Numbered from the stretch's first letter, positions 1 through 15,600 are shown. The stretch is 64,000 nt of DNA from Ifrita kowaldi (GCA_013398055.1 VZRS01004388.1:722085-786084); one strand, 5' to 3'. Program-made: numbers and translations. The notes: generated from the letters alone by a model not told the origin.

Positions 1-347
1 CCAGGGGTTTTGCCATGCAGTGATTTGTAACCAGCAGTGCAGCCTTGGCTGTGTTCAAACTCCTCTGGCCTGTCAGATGTCACATCACCTTGTTCCTTCT
101 AGGACTCTGCAGGGACACAGCTCTCACACAGTATTTTGTCACTCCAGCAAGGCTTGTTCTATTTTTTTCTTTGGTGGCTGTCTTCAACGTGAATTCTCTG
201 GTCGCTAAACCCGAGACTGAGGTTTTTAGTAGTGGAGATTTAGCAGTCTCTTGTCAACCTGACTAAATTTGCAAAGATTTGGTACCTTGGAGATCTCAAT
301 TTCTACATCAGTTTAAATTGAAATTGGCCATAAATTTCAAATCTTAT
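1..347. other. Unassigned sequence at left edge
   Basis: No exon, RNA gene or repeat is recognisable here. The short open frames lack any familiar domain or coding bias. Confidence 0.5.
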
Positions 348-641
348 CACAGAATCATAGAAAGGTTTGGATTGGAAGGGACCTTACAGATCACCTAGTT
401 CCAGGCCCCCTGCCATGGGCAGGGACACCTTCCACCAGACCAGGTTGCTCAAAGCCCCATCCAGCCTGGCCTTGAACACTTCCAGGGATGGGACATCCAC
501 AGCTTCTCTGGGCAACCTGTGCCAGTGCCTCACCACCCTCACAGTAAAGAATTTCTTCCTAATATCTAATCTAAACCTCAGTTTGAAGCCATTTAGCCTT
601 CTCCTGTCATGACATGCATTTGTAAAAAGTCCTTCTCCATG
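348..641 (-). mobile_element. CR1 LINE, 5'-truncated 3' tail
   Basis: The plus strand begins with TCACAGAATCATAG followed by TTGGAAGGGACC, the reverse complement of the CR1 3' end. Read on the minus strand, the fragment encodes the tail of the CR1 ORF2 reverse transcriptase protein, with the pieces RLDIRKKFFTVRVV, RLPREAVDVPSLEVFKARLD and ALSNLV. Only this C-terminal part is present, so the copy is dead on arrival, as is usual for CR1 in birds. It shares the 'CATGGGCAGGGACA' subfamily signature with the copy near 48 kb. The left boundary is sharp; the right boundary is approximate. Confidence 0.93.
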
Positions 642-3600
642 TATTAGGAGAGGGACAAAAAAAAAGGAACAGTGGTCACACAAACCTGATTTCATTGATT
701 TAGAGAAAGTTTAAGAAAAAATGAAACCACGTTTTTGCTGTTAAGGCTTAAGTTTAAGTTATCCCTGGATAGCTTGTCCCTGAAAAAGCAATCCCTGGAT
801 AATTATCCCACAAATTAAATTAATTGTAGTCCAGACACATTTTTATGGTTGCATATATAACTACATTTGCTCCAGAGCTTCTGCTGGCAGGAAAATACCA
901 TATAATTTCCAGCTTCTCTAGTAGGGCCCTGATAGCAAAAATTGTTAATGCATGCTAGGCTTAGGTTTTGAGGTTTTTTTCATTCTGCCTAAGAGGAAAT
1001 CTTTATATGAATACTTAATTTCCCTTTGATTGCTCCTAGTCATTGTGACAAAGCTCTTTACAGCCTCCAAACGCTTTTAGAGGTTTATCAGGTCTTCCCA
1101 ATGTACAGACACAAGATCTATATATTGAGGCCCATCCAGGCTTTTAGATAGAGTTCTGAGATCTTACAATGATGTCATGTTTTTAATTTAGAGTTGTCAT
1201 TTTTCTAGTCCTCACAGCTTTAACAAGGAAGAGCTTGAGCAGGGTGGGCTGTGTATTCTCCTCACTCTGGCACGGTTTGCAGATGCCTTGAAATATATTC
1301 TTGAAAGGCCTGAGCTGCCTGTCCATTGTAGATATTCAACTGTGTCCCTCAGAGCTGCTCCTCACCAGAGTCCTCTACAGAGAAGAGAGGGTTTGCCTTT
1401 CTGGTCAGCCCAGAGAGTGTGTTCACCTCCGCCTGGGACACAGTGAGGTGGATACAGCCAGTGTCCTACTTCAAGGTCAGAAATGTGACTTGGCCATGCT
1501 CCAGGCTGTCCCAGTGGGTGCCTGGGTGCTGGGGAGTGAAAGGGACATGGTGCTGTCACAGTGTCCTGAGTGTGACCTGTGACCAAGGGGCTGGGCTGAA
1601 CCCCTTTCAGTGCTTCTGTCCTGATAGGGCTGCAGAAGGTACATTGGGCACATCTCCAGTGTGATGGAGCCCATGGCACTGGAGAACCAGAACAATGTCA
1701 GAGCCTGGTGACATCAATCCCCAGCACAGGTTATTTCAGATCACCAAGCACAGGGCCAGGCTTGCCCAGCAGCTCTATGCACAGATAGAGGGTTAAAATA
1801 AATGCAATGTGACAAGAGGTTATGTTCTCTCTGAAAGATGCCTGTCTTGCTTGGCGCAGACCTGATTACCTCTGTATAGGCATGGTCTATGCTCCTTTGA
1901 AAATTCAGCTGCCGTGGCTCCTTGTTTTTGGCCATGAGGAACTAATAGTATCTTGTGACTTTAGCCCTGTGCTTAGGAGGGGGATGTGACTTGGTGTGGT
2001 GAGCCATTTCCTGAGAGGTGTGAGACGTGACTTCAAGACCTGCTGGTGCCATTCGTGTATTCTGCTCCGAGGAGTTGATAAGAGCTTCAGACACACAGAG
2101 AGCCTTGAAGGAAGCGGTGGGGGAGGCGGGGAGGCGTAAAAACCCAGCAAATGCATATGAAAAGATCAAGGGGCTGTATTTGCTAAGTCCCAACAGGAAC
2201 AGATTTGGGGCAAGATGCCCAAGTTCAGAGAGGACCCAGACACAGCAACAGGGCGAGAGCAGAGTACGTCTGATGGCTGGCAGCTGGCTCCCTACCATCG
2301 GAGGGAGAGGAAGATTAAGGATTTGGGACGGGGAGGGAGATAAGAGCAAATGGTGGGGGTGGGAAAAGGGAAAGGGCAATAGGGAGGAAGCTACCTGGAG
2401 ACAGGAGGGGCTGGCTGAAAGAGCAGGGGATATTTAGTGTTGAATTTGGATACAGTTAAACCTCAGCTTACCTTTGGGTTTTGAGATGCCCTGAGAATGG
2501 CAGAGTGCATGTACCTGATGCTTCTGCAGTGAGAGGGCAATCCCACCAAGTTCGCTGTGGCAGCAAACTCTAGGCTTAAACAAATCCTTGTTGCAATATC
2601 TCTCTGTTCACTCTCTGATTTTATAGCATGTGTTATTGTGAGAGAACCTAAAGCTTTTATTTAATAGAATTCACTGTATAGCTTTGCTTATTCACATGCT
2701 CTGAACAAGGTCATACCTGACTCTTAGAGATACTTTCCTTAGTGAAGATTTGCTGAGAACTGTTGGTGCAGGTGGTTGTGTATACAAAATAACTGCATTA
2801 TCCCAACTCCCAATAATGTTTAATTAATTCTCTGTGAAAGCAAAGGAATATATCTGCAGATGAACAAAAAAAGAAAGAAGGAAGAAGAGAAGAGGAGAAG
2901 AGCTAAGGGAAAAAACAGGACCATGTTTTCCTCCTTTTCATTCAGCACCTACTTAGGAGAGGCAGCCTGCCAGGGTGCAGCCAGAATCTACACACAGAGT
3001 AGGGAAAGGCAGGGTGATGGATAGCAAAGAGGCCACATCATCCTCTAACAGCACTGGATAACAGCAAGAAAAACTCCAAACAGTCCCCTCTCTTCCCTTT
3101 TCAGGCTCCTGGGCCTTAGCAAGCAGTGTTAAGGCATTGTTTTGTACCTTTTCTTGGCAGGCTCTTAAACCCTTATCATCATCCCCTGCACGTGGTAAGC
3201 TCTTCCTTCTACTTAACAAATGAGTCACAAGATTCTCTGTTTCTGTCTTGCAGTGTTTGGTATCTCAGAGCTGCTGAAATTAATGAATATTTACGTAAAT
3301 GTTACTTTGTTTGTTTGTTGGTTTGTTACAGCTCGTGTCTCATGGTTATTGAGAAAAGGATCCAAATGTGAAGGAAGTTTTGCTCCAATGGTTCAAAACC
3401 AGAAGACAATACATAGAACCAGAACTTTCCTGGTATGGTTGGATGCCTGTTATGATATGAACACAAACCCACTTTCTTTCTGTGCCCTTGGCTGCCCTGG
3501 TGCTATTAAAATCCACCAAGTCTTCCCTCTCTGAGTGGTACTGACTGGAGAATCCTTCATCTGGCTTCCCTGTGCATCCCTGCTGCTTGTCAGGCATGTG

Positions 3601-6600
3601 CCAAGGTCAGTGCTCTGGCTTCAGTCTAATCATTCATTCTAAGTATTTCCCACCCTCTTCTGATTAGTTTTGGAAATCAGGGACTTCTAGTCTCATGTAT
3701 CATGACACAACAAAACCATTTTGGTTTTGCTCTTGCGTTTTTTTCTGGGCTCTTTAATTTCAAAGGTTTTCAAGCCTCTGTACAGTTTGGAAGATTTTCA
3801 GGTTTAACACGTGGATGGAACGTGGGAAGTTTCACCTGAGCTGGGGTTTTGCAGTTGATCATTAAATCAGCAGTTCCACATGATCATAGCTGGGGAGTGC
3901 AGTGGTTACTATGCCATTTGATGAAGTCATTCTCTTCTGTGCATGAATTGACTCATATTTCTTTGCTATTTAAAATCTCATTAAAGTAAAGTGCCACACA
4001 GCACGCTCGCTAGGCATTATTTCTGCGGCTTATCCTGACTTTTGTAAGCCCACAGCACAGTTTCCTGGTGTCTGACTCACACAGAAGCTCCACACATTTG
4101 CACAGAACAGTATCTCCATCCTCCTCCCCCACTATCCGTCCCCCTGCCTCAGCCATCCCAGATCAGTGGTCCGATAGCGTCAGGCGTGTTGGCTCACTCC
4201 TCTGGCAAAGGCACTCTCTGAGGCATGTCCCTGCCTCCAGCCTGCACCAGTGCCCCGCGGGCTGCCCTGCTCAGGCAGCTCCTACCCCAGACCTTCAAAT
4301 GCTTCATTCTCTCACTCCCATTTTAAATGACAGCTGTTTTTCTTCCCCTTTTATTCAAGCTCAACTCCTCTGCTTTTGTTTCTGGCAGGGTTATTTTTCT
4401 ATTTGACTTTGGCTCTGTTTGCCAAGGCCACACCCTTGTCACCTCCTTATTCTAATCCTCTCCTTTGTTGACTAAGGGTCTTCCTCTCTTTCCTTTTATT
4501 GGTACTTCTATCTCTTTCTCCATTATCTTTTAGTCCCCTTGATTCTTACCTCTCTCTTTTGCATATGACCAATCTTGTTTTACACATTACTTGGGGTATT
4601 TAAGACTTTTCTCCTTGACAGCTTTTCTTCCCTGCCCCTGGAAGGTTCTCCGTGCTGCTGGACACGTGCCAAAGAGTAAATACATTTATTACTCCAGATG
4701 AGACAACTGCAATCCAAGATGGAGAGTGACTCTGGGCTGCAGTGATCTCAGCAGCTCTCTACTGCCATCTTAGCCATCCCCTCCATCTTTACAAGACCAT
4801 GTTTTTCCTCTTTTGCAGTCATATCTTTGCAGCTGTGAGACCGTCCTAAGGTATTTGAGGTAAGAGAAGGTTTAAAGGAATGCTGAGAGTTTGCTGCAGA
4901 TCTGAGTGAACAAAAAAGGGTGCAGCAGCGTCATAGCGTAGGTTTCTATTTGCAGTTCCACCGCGGCTGGCCTCTTTTGTCACTCACTGGCAATGCCTGA
5001 AATATGGCTGTAGACAAAATCTTTATGACAGTGACTGGAAATTGCAAAGCTGGGCAGGATATCACATCAATCACAGCATGACCTGGGTGTTTTACATTGT
5101 GTATGTCTTGGTCAGTGCCAGCATAGCAGTGTTCATGGTTTTCTAGCATTTCAAAAAGGCTGTATTTCCCTCCAATTTTGCCAGGATAAGGGCAGAAGTG
5201 AGAAGATAAGGAGTTTCCTTTGATTAATCTCTCTTGGTTGAGCTCTCCTTCCTCTGTGTTTTGTATTTTTATCAACTAAGGCAGCAAGAGTTCTGGCATG
5301 TACAAAGCAGTCCAGGACAAACAGGGAACCTGCTGCCACTAAAAATCCTGACAGACTGATCCTACCTGCCCACAGAGCTTGATTTTGCATCTCTTCAGCC
5401 AAGTGGTGATCTATCCTCTGGCTGCATGGAGCAGTCTCCTGCTTGAGGGACCAGGATAATTTCTAAGAGCCATACAGGTGCCCAACCAAGCCCCGCTGTA
5501 TGTTGCACTCTTTCCTCATCTACTTGACCTGACCTCCTCTATTCTAAACAAGTCTTTGCACTTCAGCTTTCCACAGCAACAAGTTCACAGCGTATACCCA
5601 AGTCTGGACTGTCCAAAAACATCCATCAAATGCCACTATAACTTGCTTGTGGCCCCATTGCTGCAGAGAAGGTGCATGGCACACTGGCAGAGACACACAC
5701 AGGGTTGTTCCTAGAAGATGCCTAGATTCCAGAGCTGGATTGGTGCCTGCTTCCTGCTTTCCATTCTTTATCTAATCTTGAAGCAGTGCAGCTTCACCAG
5801 ATTCCTTCGGCTAACCAAAGTGCAAAAGCTGGTTTCAGGTGGGAATTTTCCTTAGAGACTATGTAAAATGTGTAGGCACAAAGAGCTGCAAAACACCAGG
5901 TCATTCATTCCACATCTGAGTGAATTCTTTCTCTGTCCACACTGCCCAGGGTCACTTCTCAAACTCTGGCCAGTGTTTTCAGCAGCTGTAGAAACCATGG
6001 ACCACATCACACAAAAGTAAAGACTTACCTTTTTTTCCCAACAAAAGGAGAGCCACTGCTGTGAAATCCTCTCCAGATCTGTGGGTCCACGTTTTGGTTG
6101 GTTTTCTCCATGTAGGCACGTAAAAATCATGAATTGTGGAAAAAAAGGGTGATGAAGTGCTCCTTGGAGCACTTGCAGAATAGCCATGGTTTAGATAATG
6201 GCATTTTTTTTTGTCTGGGTGAAGTTTGAGCCATTTGGGAGTTGACCATTGAACATTGATATGAATAGGAAGGGGAGCATAGCATAAAGAGGACAGCAAC
6301 AACCCTGAGGCTGGGAGACTTGTGTGGTTGCTGGTGTCATTTGACATTCATTTGGCATTTTGGAAGGGGAAGACAGTGCTGGTCAGTCCTGGCCGCTGCA
6401 CTGGGTACATGCCGATTCACTTGGCTACAAGGATAATGCATTTTGCAGCAGAGAGGAGGCTTGTGTCTGGGCAGTTTTAAGGAGGAGTTGTGCCACCACA
6501 CCCTACAAACAGCAAACAGTGTCAGATTGTGAAAGGGCTTGTGCCAGTCAGTCTCACCTGTGATGTTTTTGGCAGGCCATCTAACCAACACCCAGGGAAG

Positions 6601-9600
6601 GCTCACAGACTGGTGATGCACGGTCTCCTCACATCTTGCAGTCTTTCCTGGTGAAGGTAGGCTAGACATCTCTGGCTTGGTCCCTTGAAGGGACTTCTTG
6701 CCAGGACAGTGGGTCCCTGTAAGATGAAACAGAAGTCAGGCAAAGAGTAAGGTATTGACATTTCCCCATGAGGTCATTTAGGATCCCATAAGAAACCGTA
6801 TCTAAAAACCAAACAGTCCTCAGTCACAGACTCAGAGAGGAGGTGGAGTGCATGTAAAGCTGTGAAAGTACCCCAGGAAACCCAGGCCATTCACATGGAG
6901 GATGTCCAGCTACAGAGCAGTAGAGATACTCAGGCACACACAAGCATAGAGTGGATTTAGACATTTTGGGGGCTAGACTTAAGTCCTGGATAAGCTTCAC
7001 TTTTGTTTCGACTGACTCAGCTTTGTTATTGTCTTAATAGTGAATAAAGTGCAGAGCTCTCTCCCAAAAGCTCTGGAAGCTGCTAGTCCAGTCCAGAAAG
7101 GGGGCTGGGCGTGTGATGCTCCTCTCCAATGATTTTTACTGCACAGTAGCTTTTACCCAGGTTCCAGCAGCATCCCAGTGGCATCAGTGATAACAGTGTA
7201 AAAGCACTTGGCCTCTTCTGGTTTGGACAGTCATCCATGAGGCACTAAGACAGCCACCTACAGTGAGGTACTACAGCTGTTGGTCACTGCTGACCTGGGC
7301 CAGATTTGATTGCTGATCCTGAGATGAGAGGTTTCACTCTGTCATTCTTCTCCAGAGATTTCTGCACTTCCTGGAAAAAGAATATTCAAGGTCATTTCTA
7401 ATGGACGCAGGGAAAAAGAAGCAAACACATTCCCAGGCTTTTACTTCTGTGCTGGTATTGCATTGCTTCCTGTGACCCTCTCTCCTCCCAGCAATGCATA
7501 GATTTCAGGTTGCATAGGCTGGTTGGAATATATTTTAGAGCAAGACTCTATTTAGCCGTGATGTCAACTGCAGCCAACTATAAAAAGCTCAGTAATGCTC
7601 TTTGAAAGTGTAACAGCTGCTGCTCTACACAGTCCCTGGTGTATTACAAGTCCGCCCTACTTCATGTTCACACAACCAAAATAAAATACAATAGCAATCA
7701 TTATATAGTTCAAGGAATTTGGGACATAATCTCCCCAGAAACCAGGAGGAATTCAAGGTTAGACAAACTGAGTAATTTTGCACAGTTTGTTAACAGAAAG
7801 GTAATTTTACCTCACACTGACTATGTGCTATCAGTGATCCCTACATAGCGATAACAGAGCAGCAAACCTTCCTTTGGGCAGCTTTGCTGGGTGTTGTTCA
7901 CATACACTTACAAACTGAACTCTTGCATGGGGTAAGACCATCAATATGTTACCCAACATATGAAACCTATTTTCGTCCTTAACTGGATTTGGCCATATAT
8001 TTCAAAAAACACTGACCAGGCTAAAATTCCCCATTAAAGCAGGAAAGGAAACTGTTGAAGGAAACGGGATTTATTAATCTAGAGTGAACAGATAGAAGTG
8101 AATGACTGTGGAATTGTGCTAGCACTGCACACCCTCACAGTACTGGAGAGGTGGTTTTGGCTGGGTCTCTGTTAAGGACAGCCCTGAAATGGTGGATGTT
8201 GTAGTAAAGCCAGTTTTTTTTCCAAAATCTGAACAATAAACATTCAGGAGTGATCCCCGCATTTCACTCTGTGAACTTGCTTCTGTTGAGGACTTTGGGC
8301 CATCTTCCAGGCATGTGTCTGCTTTCCTAGAAAATGGGAAGGTTGAGCAACCTGCCCACAGTTATGTGAAAGTCAGTGAGTGGCAGAGCAAAAGGGTGAG
8401 CCTGGCTGTGCTTTCCCCCTTCCCTGTAGTTGCTGGCCTGTGTCTGGTGAGCTGACATTACCAGAGGCACATCCAATTCCATTTCCTGAAACCAAATGAG
8501 ACAGCTCAAACCATATGAGTCCAGGAAGCAACAGCTATGTAAAAAAGAAGGAAAGTTTCAGAAAAAAATCTCAGGAGTGCCCAGTTTGCTGTAGTGCTTG
8601 CTTGAAGTCCTGCTGGGCTGAGCCGTGGCTTGGCAGGGCCTGTAGAGGGGACCAGCGAGGCTGAGGGACAGCACCCTCCTGCCTCGCAGAGCCTCCAGCT
8701 CCTTTCTGCATCCTTGACAGGACTAAACAGTGCAAAGTGGCTGCAATGTTGTAGGCAGGGTGGTTTGGTTTGTAGTGCAGATAGGCCTTTGTAGTGTGGG
8801 TGGGCAGCAGCCTGTTCCAAGGGACTTGCAAACTTCTGTGACACGGGTTTGGAGCAGCCGTGAGCTCACCAGTCTGCCAGGAAATGGCCGGCTGCCAAAC
8901 ACGGCTGTTACCAGAGGTGACAGGACGGACAGGCAACGTGAGCAATGATTTGGCATCAGCCAAAGCCGTCGGGATGGAAACAGGCACACCACGGGATGGG
9001 CTTGGCATGTCTCTGAGCACTGGCTGCACCCAGCTAGTGTTGGGATGTTTGATCCATGAGGAAATCAGAGGCACCCAGAAATGAAAGCAAGCAGTCTCCA
9101 GTCAGACAGAAAGCTTGGGAGGGAGCCAGGGAGCAGCCCCGGTGCCCATCCTTCCCTGACTCCCTGACGGCTCTCTGGAAACCCCCTCAGGCTCCCCCAC
9201 CTTGCCACGGCTCCTGGCTGTTTGCTGTGCTGTGGGCTCTCAATGTGAGCAGGAAAAGGAGCTGGCTGGAGAGGTGGTTTCTTCTACCTACAGATACACA
9301 TGCAAACACACGCTGCATGCTTGTTTAAATAAAGTGACACTGAAGAAAGGTGACTTGTGTCAACACACAGAGACTAATTTACATGCTACAGTGTGTAGCA
9401 ATATGCTGTCAGGTAAGAGCTGGCACATTTTTCACGTCCAGCCATGTACACATAATGGTATCACAGGGGGAGACAAGTTGCTGTGGAATTAAGGGCTGTG
9501 TTTTTTTAATGGCACCTAGGAAACAGGATACTGGAAATCCTTGAACATTCAATAACTTCCCAGCCAGTGCCTCTAAAAGTCTGCAGATTATTTAAGATTT

Positions 9601-12600
9601 TACTATATCCCTTGGCAACTAAGAGCTCAGTTCTTTATATATTGAGCAGCCTCCATTCTAAATAGGGACAGCTGAAACTTTTTGCAAAGCTTTTCTCTAC
9701 CTTTGTCTGGGGATTTGTGACAACCAAGTGGCTTCCACACTTCTAGAAGTGAGACTGGTAAATTGTTGGCCATGGGCCCATTTGATTAAAGAAGAGAAAA
9801 AACAGTCCTGCAGTCCTAGACAGGTGACAAGATGAAGCTGTCTGTCTCATACAACAGCCATGGAAACCTCAGGCTCCCAGTGTTCTGACTCCCTGGCTAT
9901 GATTTTCCACGGTGACCAAGTGATTTATTTAATCCTTTCACTACTTCTTTGTAGTCTTGGATCTTTGAGGTGTCAGGAGGAATCATCAAACCAACTCCTG
10001 CAACACATTAGAAGGGAACATTTTGTGCTGTGGCACTGGGGAAAAGAAAAAGGACTTTCTTTCAAAACACATGTTTTTCCCTCTAATATATTTTACAAGT
10101 TGAGGAAAACAAGCTCTTTCAAAAAATGTAATGAACTGAAAATTTGGACCCCTTTGCAAAGAACGTGATCCCAAAGCTAACATCTTGCTTCTTTCACATG
10201 TGGTTATAACAATTTTCTTCTTCAGATCTTCATGACTTTCCAGCTCTTCTGAAGGATTTTTCTCCTGTCCCTTAGACGACAGATCAAATTTGTTAGATAT
10301 TTTGTTGTGCATTAGATTACTTGCGTCTAAGTAAGTGTTATTCTTACCAAACCACGTCATATTGGATAGTCTTACTTATTTCTGCGGGATTTGGGAATCC
10401 TAATCAGGACCGGCCCCTTCCTGACATGACCACTTAAGCCAGAGGACTGGACTATTCTCTTAAGGTGATCAACAGAGAGATAATTACATTTTTACACCCA
10501 AAATGTAGTGAGGGGGGTTGGAACAAGTAGCCACTGACCTGCAAGTGGCATTTCACACCACAGTGATAAGGTTCAACCCTCAAAGATTGCTACTGCCCTC
10601 TTTTTGGATAGAGAGGATTAGCAAGAACCAGCTGTCTGTCATGGCTAACAGGTTATGGGCACACTACCAGTGCTGCCTGGGACTCCACCCAGCAAGGAAT
10701 TTCCTTCCCCAGGTTTTGGTCTGGAAAGAAATGCCAGTTGATGTTGCAAATATTAGAGCCTGTTCTCTAGCTGGGAAATACCACTGTTTTGTTGTGGTAT
10801 AAAGGCTACTCAAGAATTACAATGATGGGCACTCTGTGGAGGCCTGTAAAAAAATCAACACCACGAGATATTCATGTACTTTTGATCCTAAGGGCTTGTC
10901 TGTATTGGAGATATGGTTTTTTGCTGTAGCTCAGCAAGGTTAAAGACACCCTCCTCCTGCCTATGTGTGTATAGCTACACCTAAATGAGGGCTTTTATCA
11001 GCAGAAGACCCGCTTCTTAACTCACATAATTGCACTGCTAAGGCTCCTTGAGTGCAGCTCGGCTTCTATAGATTCTGCAGGGGGAAGGACACCAGAGAAT
11101 TGCTCCTTTCATCATGATAGCGTTTTATCTTGGGGGCCAGTGCTGACATTCTGAGTGTTGTTAACCTCTGCTGCTTTAGGACTGGTGTGTAGGAGTGCAT
11201 CACAACTGAATCAGGCATTCAGATACTTCTCTCCTGAGAATATTGTTCAGGAATCTAGCTGGTGAAATGTACTGACCTTGGTTAAGCTTTTCCTTTGAGA
11301 ACTCTTGCCCTGTTTTTCCCACACATGCCAGCCATCCCAGAGCCCACTTAACAAGGTACATGATGAGGTCCCCAGTGGATGACTTCATGATTACTTTAAA
11401 TTATATGTTAATATGTTGCTCCCCTCCTCATTCAAAGGTTTCATTATCTTGCAGCAAAGCATGTGAAAGGAAAACTATTCACATCTCTCTGTATTTAAGA
11501 GAAAAACCTGTGACCTCTTCAGCAGCAATTCCTCCCAGTCATCGGCAAGATAGGGACCAGCAGGTATGTAAATAAACTACAGACAAATTTAGGTGAAGGG
11601 GCTGGGCCAGACTATGGATGTACTAAACACGACAGTGTTGAAGTCTGGGTTGGTGAAAAGTAAGGGTTTGGCAGCTTAAGCAGATCCCGCCTGCCGTTCC
11701 TTTTGCCATCTCCCCCATTCCCACTCCTCTCCTTGCAGCCTTTCACCCTGACAATTGTACTGACTCAGTTTACGAGGCTGGGCTGTGAAGCAGATCTGGG
11801 AATAAAGCCAGGAGAGAGAGAGGGAGAAGAGGTATAAAAAGAAGGAGGCTGCATCTCACTGCAAGCCAGTATTGCCACTGAAACCCCCACGTACCAAAAT
11901 ACAGCCTTCTGCAATGATGGAGAGAGGAGCCACAGCTTTTCCAAAAGGAGCATCTGAAAGCCAAGAGAAGGCACAGTTACTAATGCAACCACTACACAAA
12001 CTTAGCTTTGTGACTCTGGCTTGCAACAAAGCACCTTGCACTACTAAGAAAGGATGTTACTGCTTATCTCACGTAAAGACAGCCTACTCACAGATAGAGA
12101 GAATGGGAAGTCCTGGCTCAGTAATTTGTTCTGTGCTGTCCATTAGGAAACAAAACTGAAAAGGTTTTAACTCAAAGTTTCCATTTTTGTTCACCAGCGG
12201 CACTCTCCATAATCTGCTCTGATTTTATTATCCTTGATAAGAAATAAAAAGAAATGAGAGGAGAGAAAGATGTCAAAAGACTATTGCCAGTCTGGTGAGT
12301 CCTATGTGATTCTCAGCAGTTCTGCTGTGCAATACATTTCAGTCTATAGTTGTTGCCACTGTGAGAAACTTCCAAGGTCCACAAAAGCCACAAAGGAATG
12401 GAAGTCAATAGATTTAGTCCTGCCAGCCTCTCCACTAGCAGTCCACAAATCAGAAGAGGTTGAAATTGCCTGCTGGAGTGCAGTTCTACTCACACCAAAT
12501 AAGGGAGATAAAAATACACTTCCTGTACTGAAAAGATGTTCATTAGAGCAGAAGAGCACAGGTAGGGAAGCAAACTGTCTAGTGATCTGACTCTGGCAGG

Positions 12601-15600
12601 AACAGCAGGATGGCTGGATAGGCGTGGCTGCTCTTCAGGCTGCAGTTTGGTATAAGCTGGTTTCTGTCTCTGTTTCCCGTTTGCATTGCTTTCCTTACGT
12701 TGCATTTAGTGGCTGTGAGGCCAGAGGGTGAATCTGTTCATCTGGCTGACAACAGGGGCTAACCAACCATGCCATAAAAATGAGGAGTTTTCAGCCATAT
12801 CAGCCAGCTGGATCATCACCCTGAAACCACTCCACTGCTAGATCCAGTGCAAGGGAAAGGGCAGGAAACGCAGCTGGGAGCAGCGGTGGAGCGCAACCAC
12901 TGCTATTTGGCATTAGCTCGTGGCTGTAGCTGCTGTGCCCAAAGGCACAACCTGCTCCCATCCTCGCCTCCCTGCTCCTGGCAGCATGCTCTTGCTGCTG
13001 CCAGTGGTTTCCTGACCCCTTGGTGAACCCAGCCTGCTCTCCAAACCAGCAGAGAACTAACCCAGCTGCTTAAAAAGGTGAAGAGGATTGCTGAGAGGTC
13101 CAACTAGCTTAAGAGCTGGCAACCAGGATGTTGATGGGAGTGTGTGGTGTGTGGTTGGGAGCAGGCCAGGGCTGCAGCCATTTCATGGAACCTCATTCTC
13201 AATTTAACTCAAAGCAAGAGAAATGACCCCAAACAACAACAACAACATAAAAAAGTGAGCCACAGCTGGGAACCAGCCACACTCTTCCATTAAAGAGTGC
13301 ATCTGATAATCAGGTGAAGAGGGACAGGTATAATGCATGCTTTAGAAAGGTGTGTTATCCTTCTGTTTGCTGAACAGAAGGAGTGACATGGATAGTGCCA
13401 CGTATTGCACACGTAGCCTTGCTCTTACCGAGAGAGGCAGGAGGGGCAGCAGTTTTGTAGAGAAATCTCCTCTCTGCCTGTCATGTCCCGTGCCACTGGG
13501 CAGCTTGGAGTACTAGAGGTAGATACAGTTCACTCGAAAATAAAGCAAAAAAAGGAGAGGACACAGGAGGGAAGAAGCTGGTATGTAGCACAGCAGAGAA
13601 GAGGACGTGTGTGGAACATCAGAGCTCAGCATCAGGTGTGTGCCACCTCTGTCCCCTTTGGGGACACGTGTTAGTTGGGGTTAGACCTGCCACAAAGGTA
13701 CAACTCACTTTCTGGAGGTGTTTTAAAAAAACATCCATAGGTGCTCTGAACTTACATGGATAGAAATCATTTGTCTGGCTGTTGGCTCACAGTTTTTTCT
13801 GGGCAGATAGCCAAAAATGCAATTGCTAATTGCATCAATTTCCCTGGTCTCTCTTCTGTAAAATCACTTTATTAGAGGAGCTGGTTAAATTCAGGAAGTG
13901 CTCAAATTCCTGGCCGTATCTCGTTTGGCAAAGACTCGTAGATAAAAGTGCTGTAGTGCTTCTCCCAGGTCCTGTGCCTGTGAAGGGCGTGCCTGTTTAC
14001 ACAGTTACACTGCAGCAGAGGTAATCATATCAGCGTGAGATAATGGAACTGGTATCACTTCATTTATGAGGCTCAACTGCTCTTTTATGGTCACCTGTAG
14101 CTGGCAGAACTGTGTCCACGCTACGGGATGTTTGCTGTCTCTCAAAATGAGAATATTTAGTGAAGATGGACTTTAGCATGTGGATGTTTCCTCGGAGTCG
14201 CTCAAGCACCCTGTCAATAAACCTGATTTCAGCAGGATTTGCTGACTGGTTAAAAAGGTATTGCCAAGATCCTATACCCCATTAACTTATTCTGCACGTC
14301 ATATAGTAAATTAGAGAAATCAGTGTGAATAGATTCCTACAGAAATTACCATAAATTGCGACAGAAATGCAAGGCATTGGAGTGTGATCCTCGACTTTAA
14401 CATGTCCTGCACATCTAAAGAGTTACTGAGAACATCTGCTGTCTGTCACACGTACATCAGGGTCACCACGAGCTCCTAGACTTTAGGAAAAGCAACAAGC
14501 AGACACAAAAAGAGCAGTTTGGTGGTAAATGAGGTTGAGTGGTCACCAAAATGGGCAACGGTGGCAGATGATAATGATGATTCTAAGATTCACTCTAAGT
14601 GCTGGAAAAAGATACTTTCCAACATGCTTCCAAAAAAAAGTCAATTTCTATAAAATGACTGTGATCAAGAGAACTACAAGGGGAAAACAAAAATATACTC
14701 TTAGTCTGGATTGTATCAGACATAAGCACAAATAAAATTTGTTTTTCTTCATGTTTCTAGCAGAATTGGGAGTCCACTACACTGTAACAGTGCCTCCCTG
14801 GGTGGTTTTACAGTGTCAGATCAGCTCCTAACCGTGTAAGGAAAGGCAGACAGACAAAGAGAAAACCTTTAATTAAACTAAAAGACCTTGAACACTTTCT
14901 TCCTTCTGGTCCTGGTTCTATTCAGCCAGTACAACTCTCATGAATAGAAAATGAAGACAGTAAGAAGAGGAATAGGACTGTCATGTTATGGAAAAAGGTC
15001 AATCCTGTTAATACTCACAAAAGCAATTCAATTTCCAAACTCTGAGGAATTTAATTCATCTATTAACCTGGTCACCCTCCCAGACATAGATATAGCCTTT
15101 CCTTCCAGGCACTCCACTCCTTCCCAGCTCTGGGCTGGTACCGTAGCACTAAGGCTGGGAGTGATGGTCACACCCATTTTATTGAACATAGCCATTCCTG
15201 AGAAACCGTAAAAAACATTTCCTGAGTGAGAGATATGCATTTCTGAGCCCATAGCACAGTGCCAGAGATGTTCATTTGAGATAATCAAATATTTAGCAGC
15301 CGTTCCTGCAGCAAACGCCGCGTTTGGCCACATCTCTCAAAGTGGGGCTCTTCCTCTGTTAGACACCACCACTGTGCAAGTGGAACTCCTCCAAAGGACA
15401 GCCAAAGCCACAGGCAACACGTGGGTTTCACCCAGGGCTGCCTGGGAGGAAGGGCTGGTGCTCTGGTACCTGCAAGAGCTAGGCTTCTCACTCTCCCACC
15501 AGAAAGAGTGGAAGAGCTGTTTGTTTACATGAGGCCAGTGCCCTATCAATGTTTTAATTCTTCACTGTATAATTCCAGTGAGTAGGTTGGTATTTTTAAC